From positions 1 through 64,000 of the forward strand of contig CAYPOT010000012.1 of the NCBI GenBank assembly GCA_964412455.1: a stretch of DNA of 64,000 nt, read 5' to 3'. The position numbers were made by a program, and so were the translations under genes. Under the pieces are notes generated by a model. That model did not search any database. It was not told the origin of the DNA and was given only the letters and a program-made list of their open reading frames with translations. Origin of the DNA: JAAXXJ01 sp964412455 (lineage in GTDB: Bacteria > Nitrospirota > UBA9217). Each line of letters opens with the position of its first letter. Within the stretch, counting starts at the first letter, position 1. Positions 1-8,112 of the stretch are shown piece by piece.

Positions 1-272
1 TATTTCAAGATCTGCATTTCTCTGCGACCTCTGCGATCTCTGCGGTAAAATATCCGTCGTTTTTTCATAGAACTTTTGACAGTACCTGTTCGAGCTTGCC
101 TGCGACAATCATCCTACAAGCAGCCGTTGTAACCACTGATGAACACGGTTCAAACAAAAAAACAAGGGCTCTGAAATAGGGCCTTTCACCAAACTGGTGT
201 TTCTGGATTTGATTTACTATTCGACGTATCTGTGTTTATCCGTGTTGATCCGTGTTTAAATTCTTTTTACGC
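1..272. repeat. Gene-free left edge with short low-complexity repeats
   Basis: No convincing gene is seen downstream of the tusA-like stop. The first 50 bases hold a tandem-like run of CTCTGCG words; a related run occurs again near 35320-35345. Around 225-260 there is a second repeat type with TCCGTGTT words. A small CACCA/TGGTG hairpin lies near 188-200. These look like the interspersed intergenic repeats seen elsewhere in the window. Their function is unknown. Confidence 0.5.
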
Positions 273-524
273 TCATCCTTTTTTGATCTTCCAGGTGAAC
301 TTGCCGTCGGCCATGTTCTTTTCAACGATCAAGTTGCCTTCGGCCGTGCACATCGCCTCGATGGACTCCGACGATGACGGGTTGTCGAACAGCACTTCCA
401 CCACATCGCCCTTCCCGATCTTCTGGAGCACCTTCTTCATATAGAGCTGCGGATGAGGGCAGACATATCCCCTGACGTCCAGTTCATAAAGACCTTCGCC
501 CTTTTTCTCGAACTTCATTGCCAT
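273..524 (-). CDS. TusA/SirA-family sulfur carrier protein
   Basis: An 83-residue protein of normal TusA-family size. It contains the family signature DVRG followed by CPHPQ, with Cys22 as the expected persulfide-carrying residue, and the beta-alpha-beta layout ends in FTWKIKKG. TusA-type proteins pass sulfane sulfur between enzymes in the cytoplasm. The start is supported by AGGAGG at 533-538, eight bases upstream. It lies 33 bases downstream of a YeeE/YedE transporter gene on the same strand, the common yeeE-yeeD arrangement in which the transporter imports thiosulfate-type sulfur and the small protein receives it. The family call is firm; the exact substrate is inferred. Confidence 0.9.
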   Translation of the reverse strand: MAMKFEKKGEGLYELDVRGYVCPHPQLYMKKVLQKIGKGDVVEVLFDNPSSSESIEAMCTAEGNLIVEKNMADGKFTWKIKKG

Positions 525-557
525 GACCGTGACCTCCTGTGTGCTGCCCGCTCGTCC

Positions 558-1997
558 TTAGAAATCGATCGTTGCCATCTCTTTGGCCATCTTCCTCTCG
601 ATATACCAGTTGAAGAATTTCACGCCGATGTAGGCCCCGGCGATCATGCCGAAGCCGAAGAGCCAGCCCGAGGTGTCGCCCATGGCAACGCGCACGAAGA
701 ACGCGCCGACGTTGCACCCCAGTCCGAGGCGGGAACCGATCCCCATCAGGGCGCCGCCGATCAGCGCCCAGGCGACGGTTTCCTTGAGGGGCTTCTTGAA
801 CTTGAACTCGTTGCTCAGAAGCGCCATGATCGCCGCGCCGCCGATGAGCGCCAGGGACATCCAGTCTGCCGGGTTGATGGCGGGATTGGGGATGCCGTTA
901 TTCAGCCCGAAGTAGATGTTGTCCATGTTGTCCCAGCCGAGCTTGTTGAACACCCATCCGACCCACTGGGCCTCCTGGGTCGTCACATACCAGTATCCCG
1001 GGTCGAACACCGTCCCGGATACGGAGAGGCCGAAGTCATGGCCCATCCGGGAAAGCAGGGGGCCGGCATTCTTCACGCCGAACTTGATGCGCAGTCCCTC
1101 GATGACGAACATCTGGAGACCGCAGGCAATGCCGAGGAACAGGCCCGCGAGGGATGTCCGCTTCGACGACACGATCATGGCCCAGTATCCCGCGAACTCA
1201 TCGCGAAGGCTTCTGGCCGCGCCGCCCACCGGGAGCTTTCCGACCTGATTCTTTCTGACCCAGAAGAAATAGACGACGAGGAGCATCAGCACTGCCGGAA
1301 GGACGACGCCCAGGATGAAGTTGCCGAAAAAGGCCCCCACGAAGGAGGTATCGGCGAACCCGATCATCTTCGAGAACTTTACTATCGGCTGGTTCCAGAC
1401 ATATCCGGCAAGGTACTGGTCCACCCATCCTTCACCAGCGCTGATGGTCGCCGGCAGCTTCTTTGCCAGGGCCGACGCATGCCATGACGCGGGGACAAGC
1501 TTGTCGAACCATCCGCCGACGTCGACAAAGACGGCCTGGGTCACGCTGATCGACAGGACGACCAGAAGCGAGGTGCCGTTGCCCTCACCGGTCTTGTAGA
1601 GCGAGCCTGACGCGCAGCCGCCGGCGAACACCATGCCGATCCCGAAGATGAGCCCGGCAATGGTGGCATGATAGCCCGTCGGCGCCGCGTGGAACGTGCT
1701 GAGGCCGGTCATGGTCACGAAGGCCGAGACAAGGCTGAACAGGATCGTGGCGATCATGATGCCGACGACCATTCTCGGGACCCCGACCGCAAAGAGGTCC
1801 CGGAATGCCGAAGCAAAGCAGAACCTCCCGTACTGGAGACACATGCCGTAGATGAGACCGAACCAGAGGTAGGCCGAGAGGTAGATATAGTATTCGTGGA
1901 AGGCGAAGCTCAGGATGCTCACGAGAGCAAAGAAGCCGATGAGGATGAAGGCCCAGCGCCGATTCTTGTTTTCCGATATCTCTATTGCACTATCCAC
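558..1997 (-). CDS. YeeE/YedE-family sulfur transporter
   Basis: A polytopic membrane protein of about 479 residues with many glycine-rich hydrophobic segments. The family signatures are seen twice, as expected from its internal repeat: FAGGCASGSLYK in the N-terminal half and GSRLGLGCNVGAF near the C-terminus, with the conserved Cys residues thought to hand sulfur through the pore in TsuA-type transporters. A GTG start at 1997 is preferred because AGGAGG (2005-2010) sits seven bases upstream; an in-frame ATG at 2081 has no ribosome site and lies inside a repeat. It precedes the TusA-like gene in a likely two-gene operon. Thiosulfate is the likely substrate by family analogy. Confidence 0.88.
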   Translation of the reverse strand: MDSAIEISENKNRRWAFILIGFFALVSILSFAFHEYYIYLSAYLWFGLIYGMCLQYGRFCFASAFRDLFAVGVPRMVVGIMIATILFSLVSAFVTMTGLSTFHAAPTGYHATIAGLIFGIGMVFAGGCASGSLYKTGEGNGTSLLVVLSISVTQAVFVDVGGWFDKLVPASWHASALAKKLPATISAGEGWVDQYLAGYVWNQPIVKFSKMIGFADTSFVGAFFGNFILGVVLPAVLMLLVVYFFWVRKNQVGKLPVGGAARSLRDEFAGYWAMIVSSKRTSLAGLFLGIACGLQMFVIEGLRIKFGVKNAGPLLSRMGHDFGLSVSGTVFDPGYWYVTTQEAQWVGWVFNKLGWDNMDNIYFGLNNGIPNPAINPADWMSLALIGGAAIMALLSNEFKFKKPLKETVAWALIGGALMGIGSRLGLGCNVGAFFVRVAMGDTSGWLFGFGMIAGAYIGVKFFNWYIERKMAKEMATIDF

Positions 1998-2064
1998 CTG
2001 ATAACCTCCTGCTGATAAGTCTCGCGCATCTGCTGGGATATACGTCTCTTCAGCTTTTAGACTT

Positions 2065-2252
2065 TGCAAGGACGTTGCCATGATGAATCGGCTGATTTAT
2101 CAATGCAGTTATGAAAAAGAAGGCGCACAGTTGTCCCGAACAGGCCAGAATAAAAAGGCTACTGTGCCGTTTCGGCCAGCTTGTCCCGGCCGAAGACCGC
2201 CAGAAAGGTCTTGTAACGGAATATCCCGGTGTCCGAGGTGAACGCTGCCAGT
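2065..2252 (-). pseudogene. Orphan copy of the 3' end of the GT39 gene
   Basis: This 188-base stretch aligns without gaps, at about 87 percent identity by hand count, to 28058-28245. On the minus strand it encodes the last 30 or so residues of the glycosyltransferase at 28152-29837 (…IFRYKTFLAVFGRD…), with the same stop position (2159-2161) and about 94 bases of downstream DNA. Homology stops abruptly at 2252. It is either the remnant of a deleted paralogue or a duplicated attachment-like segment. Confidence 0.75.
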
Positions 2253-2454
2253 CATCGCGTGATGTTGCTCGCATTGGTGCCGGCTTGTCCGGGCCAGAAC
2301 GATCGCGCCTGCAATTTTTCAGATGATAAATTGCCAAATTGGAACTTTATGTTGATACTGAGGTCGCATATCTGTATCTTGGCCGCATGAAGCGGCTGCC
2401 GGCAAGGCTTTCTCACCTCGTCCAGCAGTTGATGCGTCCGCGTTCAAAGAGAGA

Positions 2455-2486
2455 AAGGCTGTCAGGAAAAAATTTCTGACAGCCTT
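2455..2486. other. Perfect 11-bp stem-loop
   Basis: AAGGCTGTCAG (2455-2465) is the exact complement of CTGACAGCCTT (2476-2486) across a ten-base A/T-rich loop. There is no clear T-run on either side, so an intrinsic terminator is not well supported. It lies in the 748-base gap between yeeE and nuoA, which otherwise holds the GT39 remnant and the nuo promoter. Confidence 0.6.
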
Positions 2487-2644
2487 GTTCGTTTCAACGG
2501 GATGGCTACGAATAGTTACACGATAGTTGCAAAAGATCTGCCCCTCGTGTCAGCCTGTTACAATTGGTAGTAGTGAGATCATACGCTGATGAACCGCGGG
2601 AAGCGCAAAATCGCGGCGCTTATCTTCATATAAAAAAAATTGAA

Positions 2645-2673
2645 TTGGCAACACAGGCAACTCTGGATATTAT
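2645..2673 (+). promoter_or_regulatory. Candidate sigma70 promoter of the nuo operon
   Basis: TTGGCA (2645-2650) and TATTAT (2668-2673) are separated by 17 bases, about 75 bases upstream of nuoA. This is the best -35/-10 pair seen in the gap. A GGGAG ribosome site precedes the nuoA ATG. Confidence 0.5.
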
Positions 2674-2745
2674 TTCTTTTAAGTACGGTAAAGCCTCTAT
2701 GCATTCCGGCTTCCCTATCGAAGCCATCCGGAGCAAAGGGAGCTC

Positions 2746-3282
2746 ATGCTGAATATCTACGGCAATATCTTCGTGTTCTTCATTGCAGGCCTCCTGTTCG
2801 TGTTCCTGACCATGGCCCTCGTCCGCATTGTTGCGCCCCGGCGGCCCAACCCGGAAAAGAACAAGACCTATGAGTGCGGAGAGGATCCGGTAGGCTCGGG
2901 GTGGTTGAACTTCAACGCCCGCTTCTATCTGATCGCCATCCTCTTCATCATCTTCGACATCGAGGTCGTGCTGGTCTTTCCGGTGGTCGCGCGGTTCCGG
3001 GACAACCTCGTCAACGGAAACGGCCTCGCGGTGTTTCTTGAGATCTTCGTCTTTGCGGCGGTCCTGTTCCTGGGGCTGGTCTATGCCTGGAAGAACGGGT
3101 ACCTCGAATGGCTCCGGGGCGTACGGAAGCAGCTTCGTGTCGAGGGACGCATTACGAAGCTCAAGGACTGGATGGCCGAGCAGTCGCGCGAGCAGGGGAG
3201 GAAGCGGCTCGCCGAAGCCCGAGCCCGCGTTCAGAAGCGGCTGGCGGAGCAGTCGCGGCAGGAGGGAGGCAAAAATGCTTGA
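2746..3282 (+). CDS. nuoA: NADH-quinone oxidoreductase subunit A, C-terminally extended
   Basis: Membrane subunit of respiratory complex I. Three hydrophobic segments (about residues 7-28, 60-82 and 95-115) surround the conserved loop YECGEDP and the ARFYLIAILFIIFDIEVV helix. The 178-residue length exceeds the usual 115-150 because of a charged Arg/Glu/Gln-rich tail of about 55 residues after the last membrane helix, probably a helical cytoplasmic extension. It is first in the nuo operon and overlaps nuoB by eight bases. The family call is certain; the role of the tail is unknown. Confidence 0.96.
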   Translation: MLNIYGNIFVFFIAGLLFVFLTMALVRIVAPRRPNPEKNKTYECGEDPVGSGWLNFNARFYLIAILFIIFDIEVVLVFPVVARFRDNLVNGNGLAVFLEIFVFAAVLFLGLVYAWKNGYLEWLRGVRKQLRVEGRITKLKDWMAEQSREQGRKRLAEARARVQKRLAEQSRQEGGKNA

Positions 3283-3778
3283 GCGGTTCAATATTGTCGG
3301 CCGGCTGTCCGCCGACCCGGACCTGATCCTGACGACCGTGGACAGGGCCGTGAACCTGGCGAGGGCCAATTCCCTCTGGTATCTTCTCATGGGCCTGGCC
3401 TGCTGCTCCATCGAGCTCATGCAGACCGGCGGGCCGAGGGCGGACATCGACCGCTTCGGCTCCCTGTTCCGGGCCACGCCGCGCCAGTCGGACCTCATGA
3501 TCGTGGCCGGCACCGTGACCCTCAAAATGGCGCCTCGGCTGCGCCGTCTCTACGACCAGATGGCCGAGCCCAAGTACGTCATCGCCATGGGCAGCTGCGC
3601 GAACTGCGGCGGGCCGTTCGACCTGAGCTATTCAGTGCTCCGGGGCGTGGATAAGATCATTCCCGTGGACGTGTATCTGCCGGGCTGCCCGCCGCGGCCC
3701 GAGGCCCTGACCGAGGCGCTGATGAAGGTGCAGGAAAAGATCAGGAACGAGAAGTACTTTCTGAAAAAGGAAGCGTGA
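3275..3778 (+). CDS. nuoB: NADH-quinone oxidoreductase subunit B
   Basis: Peripheral-arm subunit that holds iron-sulfur cluster N2, the last cluster before quinone. The expected ligands are visible: the double Cys in GLACCSIE, the Cys pair in GSCANCGG and the Cys in PGCPPRPEA. The 167-residue length is normal. The ATG at 3275 follows GGAGGGAGG and overlaps the nuoA end, which makes it preferable to the longer upstream reading frame. Translational coupling with nuoA is likely. Confidence 0.97.
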   Translation: MLERFNIVGRLSADPDLILTTVDRAVNLARANSLWYLLMGLACCSIELMQTGGPRADIDRFGSLFRATPRQSDLMIVAGTVTLKMAPRLRRLYDQMAEPKYVIAMGSCANCGGPFDLSYSVLRGVDKIIPVDVYLPGCPPRPEALTEALMKVQEKIRNEKYFLKKEA

Positions 3779-3781
3779 GGC

Positions 3782-4303
3782 ATGGAACAGGTAAAGCTCA
3801 GCGAAATACTCCGGCAGCGGCTGTCCGATGCGGTCTTGTCCGTGGAGGAAATGAAGAACGACGACACGCTGGTCACGGTTGACAGGGACAGCCTCGTTTC
3901 CGTGGCGGAGATCCTGAAGAACGACCGGGACCTCGGGTTCACGACGCTTATGAACCATCTCGGCGTCGATTACCGGGACCGCATGGCGGTGATCTACAAT
4001 CTGTACTCCGCGCGCCTTCGGAAGAAAGTGACTATCAAGGCATACCTGGATCGGGAACATCCCGAGGCCCCTACCCTCGAACCGCTCTTTCCCGGTATCA
4101 GCTGGTACGAGCGCGAGACCTACGACATGCTCGGCATCCGGTTCATCGGCCACGGTAATCTGAAACGGCTGCTTCTTCCCGAGGACTGGGAGGGGTTTCC
4201 GCTTCGGAAGGACTACGTCTATCCCGAATCGTACAACGGCATCGAGACAAAACGCGCCGACCTTCTCGATGAAACGGGCGCGGCAGGGGATGCCCATGTC
4301 TAA
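3782..4303 (+). CDS. nuoC: NADH-quinone oxidoreductase subunit C
   Basis: The 30-kDa-type peripheral-arm subunit, 173 residues, as a separate gene rather than a NuoCD fusion. Conserved features are the ERETYDMLGI segment and the C-terminal DWEGFPLRKDY motif, which contacts NuoD. It starts three bases after the nuoB stop and ends in an eight-base overlap with the preferred nuoD start. No redox centre is expected in this subunit. Confidence 0.95.
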   Translation: MEQVKLSEILRQRLSDAVLSVEEMKNDDTLVTVDRDSLVSVAEILKNDRDLGFTTLMNHLGVDYRDRMAVIYNLYSARLRKKVTIKAYLDREHPEAPTLEPLFPGISWYERETYDMLGIRFIGHGNLKRLLLPEDWEGFPLRKDYVYPESYNGIETKRADLLDETGAAGDAHV

Positions 4304-5420
4304 GTATTCGTCCCAGGAAATGGTCCTGAACATGGGGCCGCATCACCCCAGCACCCATGGCGTGCTGCGCTTGGTGCTCCAGACCGACGGCGAGATGATG
4401 GTGAAGGCCGTGCCGGACGTCGGGTTCCTGCACCGGGGCATCGAGAAGATCGCCGAACGCGTGCCCTGGCAGGCGTTCATGCCGTACACGGATCGCATCG
4501 ACTACGTGGCGTCCGTGAACTGCAACCTGGGCTACGCCGCGGCCGTTGAGCGGCTGGCCGGGATCGCCGTGCCGGAGAAGGCCGAGTACCTGCGGGTCAT
4601 CTCCGCCGAGCTTTCGCGCATCGGGAGCCACTTCATCGGCGTCGGCGCCCTGCTCCTGGACCTGGGCGCGGTGACGCCCTTCGTGCACGCCCTGCGGGAG
4701 CGGGAAACCTTCAACTATCTTATGGAGATGCTCTGCGGCGCGCGGCTCACGCACAACTACGTCAGGATCGGCGGCGTGTCCCACGACCTCCCCCCGGGAT
4801 TCCGGGAGAAGTGTCTCGGGTTCGTGGACCATCTGGAGCACGAGTTCCTGGAGGAGTTCAACGACCTGATCTCCTTCAACACGATCCTGATCAACCGGCT
4901 GGCGAACGTGGGCGTGATCGACCCGGAGACGGCGAACGCGTATACCCTCACCGGTCCGAACCTCCGGGGCTCGGGCGTTCCGTTCGACCTCCGCAGGGAC
5001 GAGCCCTATTCCATCTACGACCGGTTCCGGTTCGACATCCCCGTGGGCACGGGCAAGTTCGGCGTCCCGGGAGACTGTTACGACCGGTACTGGGTCAGGA
5101 TCCTGGAAGTGACCCAGTCCTGCCGGATCATCCGCCAGGCCCTGGAACAGATGCCGGGAGACGGCGGGATCAGGACCGTGCTGCCCAGGCCCTTTACGGT
5201 CCCGGCGGGCGAGATCTATGTCAGGACCGAGAGCCCCCGGGGAGAACTGGGCTACTATCTCATCAGCGACGGCGGGAAGAACCCCTTCCGGGTGAAGATC
5301 CGGACGGGTTCGTTTTCCGCCATGACCATCGTTGAAACGATCAGCCAGGGCGTCATGGTGGCGGACCTCGTGGCCATCATCGGAAGTCTGGACGTGGTGG
5401 CGCCCGAGATCGACCGGTAG
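4296..5420 (+). CDS. nuoD: NADH-quinone oxidoreductase subunit D
   Basis: The 49-kDa quinone-site subunit, about 374 residues, descended from NiFe-hydrogenase large subunits. GPHHPSTHGVLRL near the N-terminus is the family hallmark and lines the quinone chamber; the protein ends DVVAPEIDR as usual. NiFe-ligand cysteine pairs are absent, as expected for complex I rather than a hydrogenase. ATG 4296 was chosen because of AGGGG six bases upstream and the coupling overlap with nuoC; in-frame ATGs at 4269 and 4290 are alternatives. nuoE, nuoF and nuoG do not follow; the next gene is nuoH after 121 bases. Confidence 0.95.
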   Translation: MSKYSSQEMVLNMGPHHPSTHGVLRLVLQTDGEMMVKAVPDVGFLHRGIEKIAERVPWQAFMPYTDRIDYVASVNCNLGYAAAVERLAGIAVPEKAEYLRVISAELSRIGSHFIGVGALLLDLGAVTPFVHALRERETFNYLMEMLCGARLTHNYVRIGGVSHDLPPGFREKCLGFVDHLEHEFLEEFNDLISFNTILINRLANVGVIDPETANAYTLTGPNLRGSGVPFDLRRDEPYSIYDRFRFDIPVGTGKFGVPGDCYDRYWVRILEVTQSCRIIRQALEQMPGDGGIRTVLPRPFTVPAGEIYVRTESPRGELGYYLISDGGKNPFRVKIRTGSFSAMTIVETISQGVMVADLVAIIGSLDVVAPEIDR

Positions 5421-5541
5421 TTGAGAGCGAGGAAATAGCAAACAAGAACATGCATAGTCACTTGACAGGTTTCGGTAGTTGGCCATGGTAATTTGGAATT
5501 TATTTGTTATTTGATGCGTGTCATTTGGAGCTTTCTGAGAT

Positions 5542-6648
5542 ATGTACAGCGCAGCGAACACGGTATACGGCATCCTGCATGACTATCTTGCCGCCATCGG
5601 CATTCCCGAGACCGTGATCACCATCGTCGCGTACGCCATCCCCTGCGGCGTGGTGATCGGGATCATCGGCCCCATCGCGGGCATGCTCACCTACGCGGAG
5701 CGCAAGATATCGGCGGACATCCAGAACCGCGTGGGACCGAACCGCGTGGGGCCCTTCGGACTGCTCCAGTTCCCGGCCGACGGGATCAAGCTCCTCCTGA
5801 AGGAGGACATCATCCCCGACGCCGCGGACAAGAAGCTCTTCAAGCTTGCGCCCTATCTTGTGTTCACCTCCACGGTGATGGCGTCCCTGGTGATCCCCTT
5901 CGGCGGGTCCTTTATCGTGGCGGACCTGAACATCGGGCTCATTTTTATCATCGTGGTGAGCTCTCTTCTGGTCGTGGGGTTTCTCATGTCCGGGTGGGCG
6001 TCGAACAACAAGTGGGCGCTCCTGGGCGGCATCCGCTCGGCGGCCCAGATCATCAGCTACGAGATCCCCACGGCCCTGTCGCTCCTGACGGTGGTCCTGA
6101 TCGCCGGCACGTTCTCGATGCAGGAGATCGTCATGGCCCAGGGCCCGTTCCCGTGGCAGTGGTTCATCGTGCACAATCCCTTCACGGTCATAGCCTTCTT
6201 CATCTTTTTTATTTCGGGCCTTGCCGAGATGAACCGGACGCCCTTCGATTTCCCCGAGGCGGAGTCCGAACTGGTCTCGGGCTATAACGTGGAATATTCG
6301 GGCATGCGCTTCGCCCTGTTCTTTGCCGCGGAGTTCGCGAGCATCTTCATCACCGCGTCGCTCGCCGCGGCGGTCTTCCTCGGCGGCGGGAACATCGGCA
6401 GGGACCCCTACACCAGCGGGATCGGCTGGCAGCTCCTGATGGTGGGGACCTTCTTCGCCAAGGTTATCCCGCTCTGCCTGGTCGTGATCTGGGTTCGGTG
6501 GACGCTGCCGCGCCTGCGGATCGACCAGATGCTGTCCCTCTGCTGGAAGTATTTCATCCCCATCGCCTTCGTCTGTCTCGTGATGACGGCGGCCTGGATG
6601 CTTGTCTTCGGCGGTAACGGGTTCTTCTGGAGGATGCCGAAGCTATGA
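5542..6648 (+). CDS. nuoH: NADH-quinone oxidoreductase subunit H
   Basis: Membrane subunit of 368 residues linking the quinone site to the proton channels. Signatures are QNRVGPNRVGPFGLLQ, ADGIKLLLKEDI, and EMNRTPFDFPEAESELVSGY with its conserved acidic residues. Eight or more hydrophobic helices are visible. A 121-base A/T-richer gap separates it from nuoD, exactly where nuoEFG sit in 14-subunit operons. Its end overlaps nuoI by four bases (ATGA). Confidence 0.97.
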   Translation: MYSAANTVYGILHDYLAAIGIPETVITIVAYAIPCGVVIGIIGPIAGMLTYAERKISADIQNRVGPNRVGPFGLLQFPADGIKLLLKEDIIPDAADKKLFKLAPYLVFTSTVMASLVIPFGGSFIVADLNIGLIFIIVVSSLLVVGFLMSGWASNNKWALLGGIRSAAQIISYEIPTALSLLTVVLIAGTFSMQEIVMAQGPFPWQWFIVHNPFTVIAFFIFFISGLAEMNRTPFDFPEAESELVSGYNVEYSGMRFALFFAAEFASIFITASLAAAVFLGGGNIGRDPYTSGIGWQLLMVGTFFAKVIPLCLVVIWVRWTLPRLRIDQMLSLCWKYFIPIAFVCLVMTAAWMLVFGGNGFFWRMPKL

Positions 6649-7118
6649 ACGCCGTGACGCGGTATTTCAAGAACATCGGGGACGCCGTCGCAACGACGGT
6701 CACGGGCATGAAGATCACCCTCCGGTACTGGGTGAAGGAGCCCGCCATCACCGTGGAATATCCTGACCGGCTGGGCGCGGGGAAGACCGCCGATGATATC
6801 GTTTCGGACCGGTACCGGGGCTTTCTGAAGATGGAGGCTGGAAAATGCATCGGGTGCATGCAGTGCATGCGGGCCTGTCCCATCAACTGCATCAGGGTCA
6901 CCGTCGAAAAAGCGCAGGAGGCACGGATGCTGACGCGCTTCGGCGTGAACCAGGCAAAGTGCATGCACTGCGGCCTCTGCGTGGAAGCGTGCCCGTCGGA
7001 GGCCCTGGTGTTCACCAGGCGATTCGAAGGCGCGAGCTACGACATCCGGGACCTCTGCTTCGAGCACGTTGCCGCGCCCGTGCCCGTTGCCCGGCTCCGG
7101 ACAGGAAAGGGACCATGA
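6645..7118 (+). CDS. nuoI: NADH-quinone oxidoreductase subunit I (2x[4Fe-4S])
   Basis: A 157-residue ferredoxin-like subunit carrying clusters N6a and N6b. Both four-cysteine motifs are complete: CIGCMQCMRACP and CMHCGLCVEACP. It passes electrons towards NuoB. ATGA overlaps link it to nuoH before and nuoJ after. In complexes lacking NuoEFG this subunit is part of the surface thought to accept electrons from ferredoxin or another donor. Confidence 0.97.
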   Translation: MNAVTRYFKNIGDAVATTVTGMKITLRYWVKEPAITVEYPDRLGAGKTADDIVSDRYRGFLKMEAGKCIGCMQCMRACPINCIRVTVEKAQEARMLTRFGVNQAKCMHCGLCVEACPSEALVFTRRFEGASYDIRDLCFEHVAAPVPVARLRTGKGP

Positions 7119-7627
7119 ACATCGGCCTGAAAGAGATCGTATTTGTGAGCGTGGCGCTGTTGACAACGCTGCCCTGTCTGATCGTGGTGTTCTCTCGGAA
7201 CATTCTGTACTCGGCCTTTGCCCTGTTCTTCACCTTCCTGGGCACGTCGGGGCTCTATTTCTTCCTGGACGCCGAGTTCCTTGCCATCGCCCAGGTGGTG
7301 GTGTATATCGGCGGCGTGTCGGTGCTGCTGCTCTTCGCGATCCTCCTCACGAAGAACATCGATGAGATCCGGAAGACCAACATGATGTCCGGCTGGAGGA
7401 TGGCGCTGGCAGGGACCGCGGTTCTCGCGCTGGCCGGTTCCTTCGGATATGCCCTCCGAGGGACCGTCTGGGCGCGGGGAGGAAACAGCGTGTATCCTGC
7501 CACGACCATCAAGGGACTGGGCGATCTCCTGCTGAACAAGTACCTGCTGCCTTTCGAGGCGGTGTCCATCCTCCTCCTGGCGGTCCTGGTGGGGAGCCTG
7601 GTCATTGCCCGGAGGTCGGTGAAGTAA
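7115..7627 (+). CDS. nuoJ: NADH-quinone oxidoreductase subunit J
   Basis: A 170-residue membrane subunit with five hydrophobic helices. The AIAQVVVYIGGVSVLLLFAI segment corresponds to the pi-bulge helix of NuoJ/ND6. The ATG at 7115 follows AGGAAAGGG and overlaps the nuoI stop by four bases; the frame remains open further upstream, but that part is out of frame with nuoI coding and is not used. A 38-base gap separates it from nuoK. Confidence 0.95.
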   Translation: MNIGLKEIVFVSVALLTTLPCLIVVFSRNILYSAFALFFTFLGTSGLYFFLDAEFLAIAQVVVYIGGVSVLLLFAILLTKNIDEIRKTNMMSGWRMALAGTAVLALAGSFGYALRGTVWARGGNSVYPATTIKGLGDLLLNKYLLPFEAVSILLLAVLVGSLVIARRSVK

Positions 7628-7665
7628 GACAGGCAACGGAAACAACGGTCGGGAAAGGCGGCACC

Positions 7666-7977
7666 ATGGAAATAACCGGGATCACCAGCTATCTGATCAT
7701 CAGCTTCCTTCTTTTCCTGGCGGGGCTGCTCACCGTAATCTCGAAGCGGAACATCATCGGCATTTTCATGGGCATCGAACTGGTCCTGAACTCGGCGGCC
7801 CTGAACTTCGCGGCTTTCAGTAAACTGACCGCGCGGAACCTTGAAGGCCAGATGGTCTCGCTCTTCGTGATCGTGCTCGCAGCCGCCGAGGCGGCCATTG
7901 CGTTGGCGCTGCTCCTTGCCATCTATAAACGGTACCGGGATATTAATGCGGACAATCTGACGACGTTGAAATGGTAA
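7666..7977 (+). CDS. nuoK: NADH-quinone oxidoreductase subunit K
   Basis: A 103-residue, three-helix membrane subunit. The GIFMGIELVLNSAALNF stretch carries the conserved Glu of helix 2, and AAAEAAIALALLLAIYK the second conserved Glu of helix 3; both lie on the proton path in ND4L/NuoK. Its length and position before nuoL are normal. A 135-base gap with no recognisable gene follows before nuoL. Confidence 0.95.
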   Translation: MEITGITSYLIISFLLFLAGLLTVISKRNIIGIFMGIELVLNSAALNFAAFSKLTARNLEGQMVSLFVIVLAAAEAAIALALLLAIYKRYRDINADNLTTLKW

Positions 7978-8112
7978 GCCTGGATAGGATATATCGCGGA
8001 GCGATGCATAGGCTCGGCGGCAACAAGGAAACCAGGAATTGAGACCTCTCGATCTCAGCTCGTGTTCTTGCATTCTTTACCGTGTTCGCCCGTGGTTCAA
8101 TTTCTCAGCGTT

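Noticed and set aside
2455..2486. Perfect hairpin as an intrinsic terminator
   Set aside because: No T-run on either strand; kept only as a stem-loop.
5421..5541. Remnants of nuoE, nuoF or nuoG between nuoD and nuoH
   Set aside because: The 121 bases hold no Cys-rich or flavin motif in any frame.
4143..5573. Long antisense frame of 476 codons opposite nuoD
   Set aside because: It is the shadow of a high-GC gene: low-complexity Arg/His/Asp/Pro composition, no known motif and no ribosome site, while nuoD is certain.
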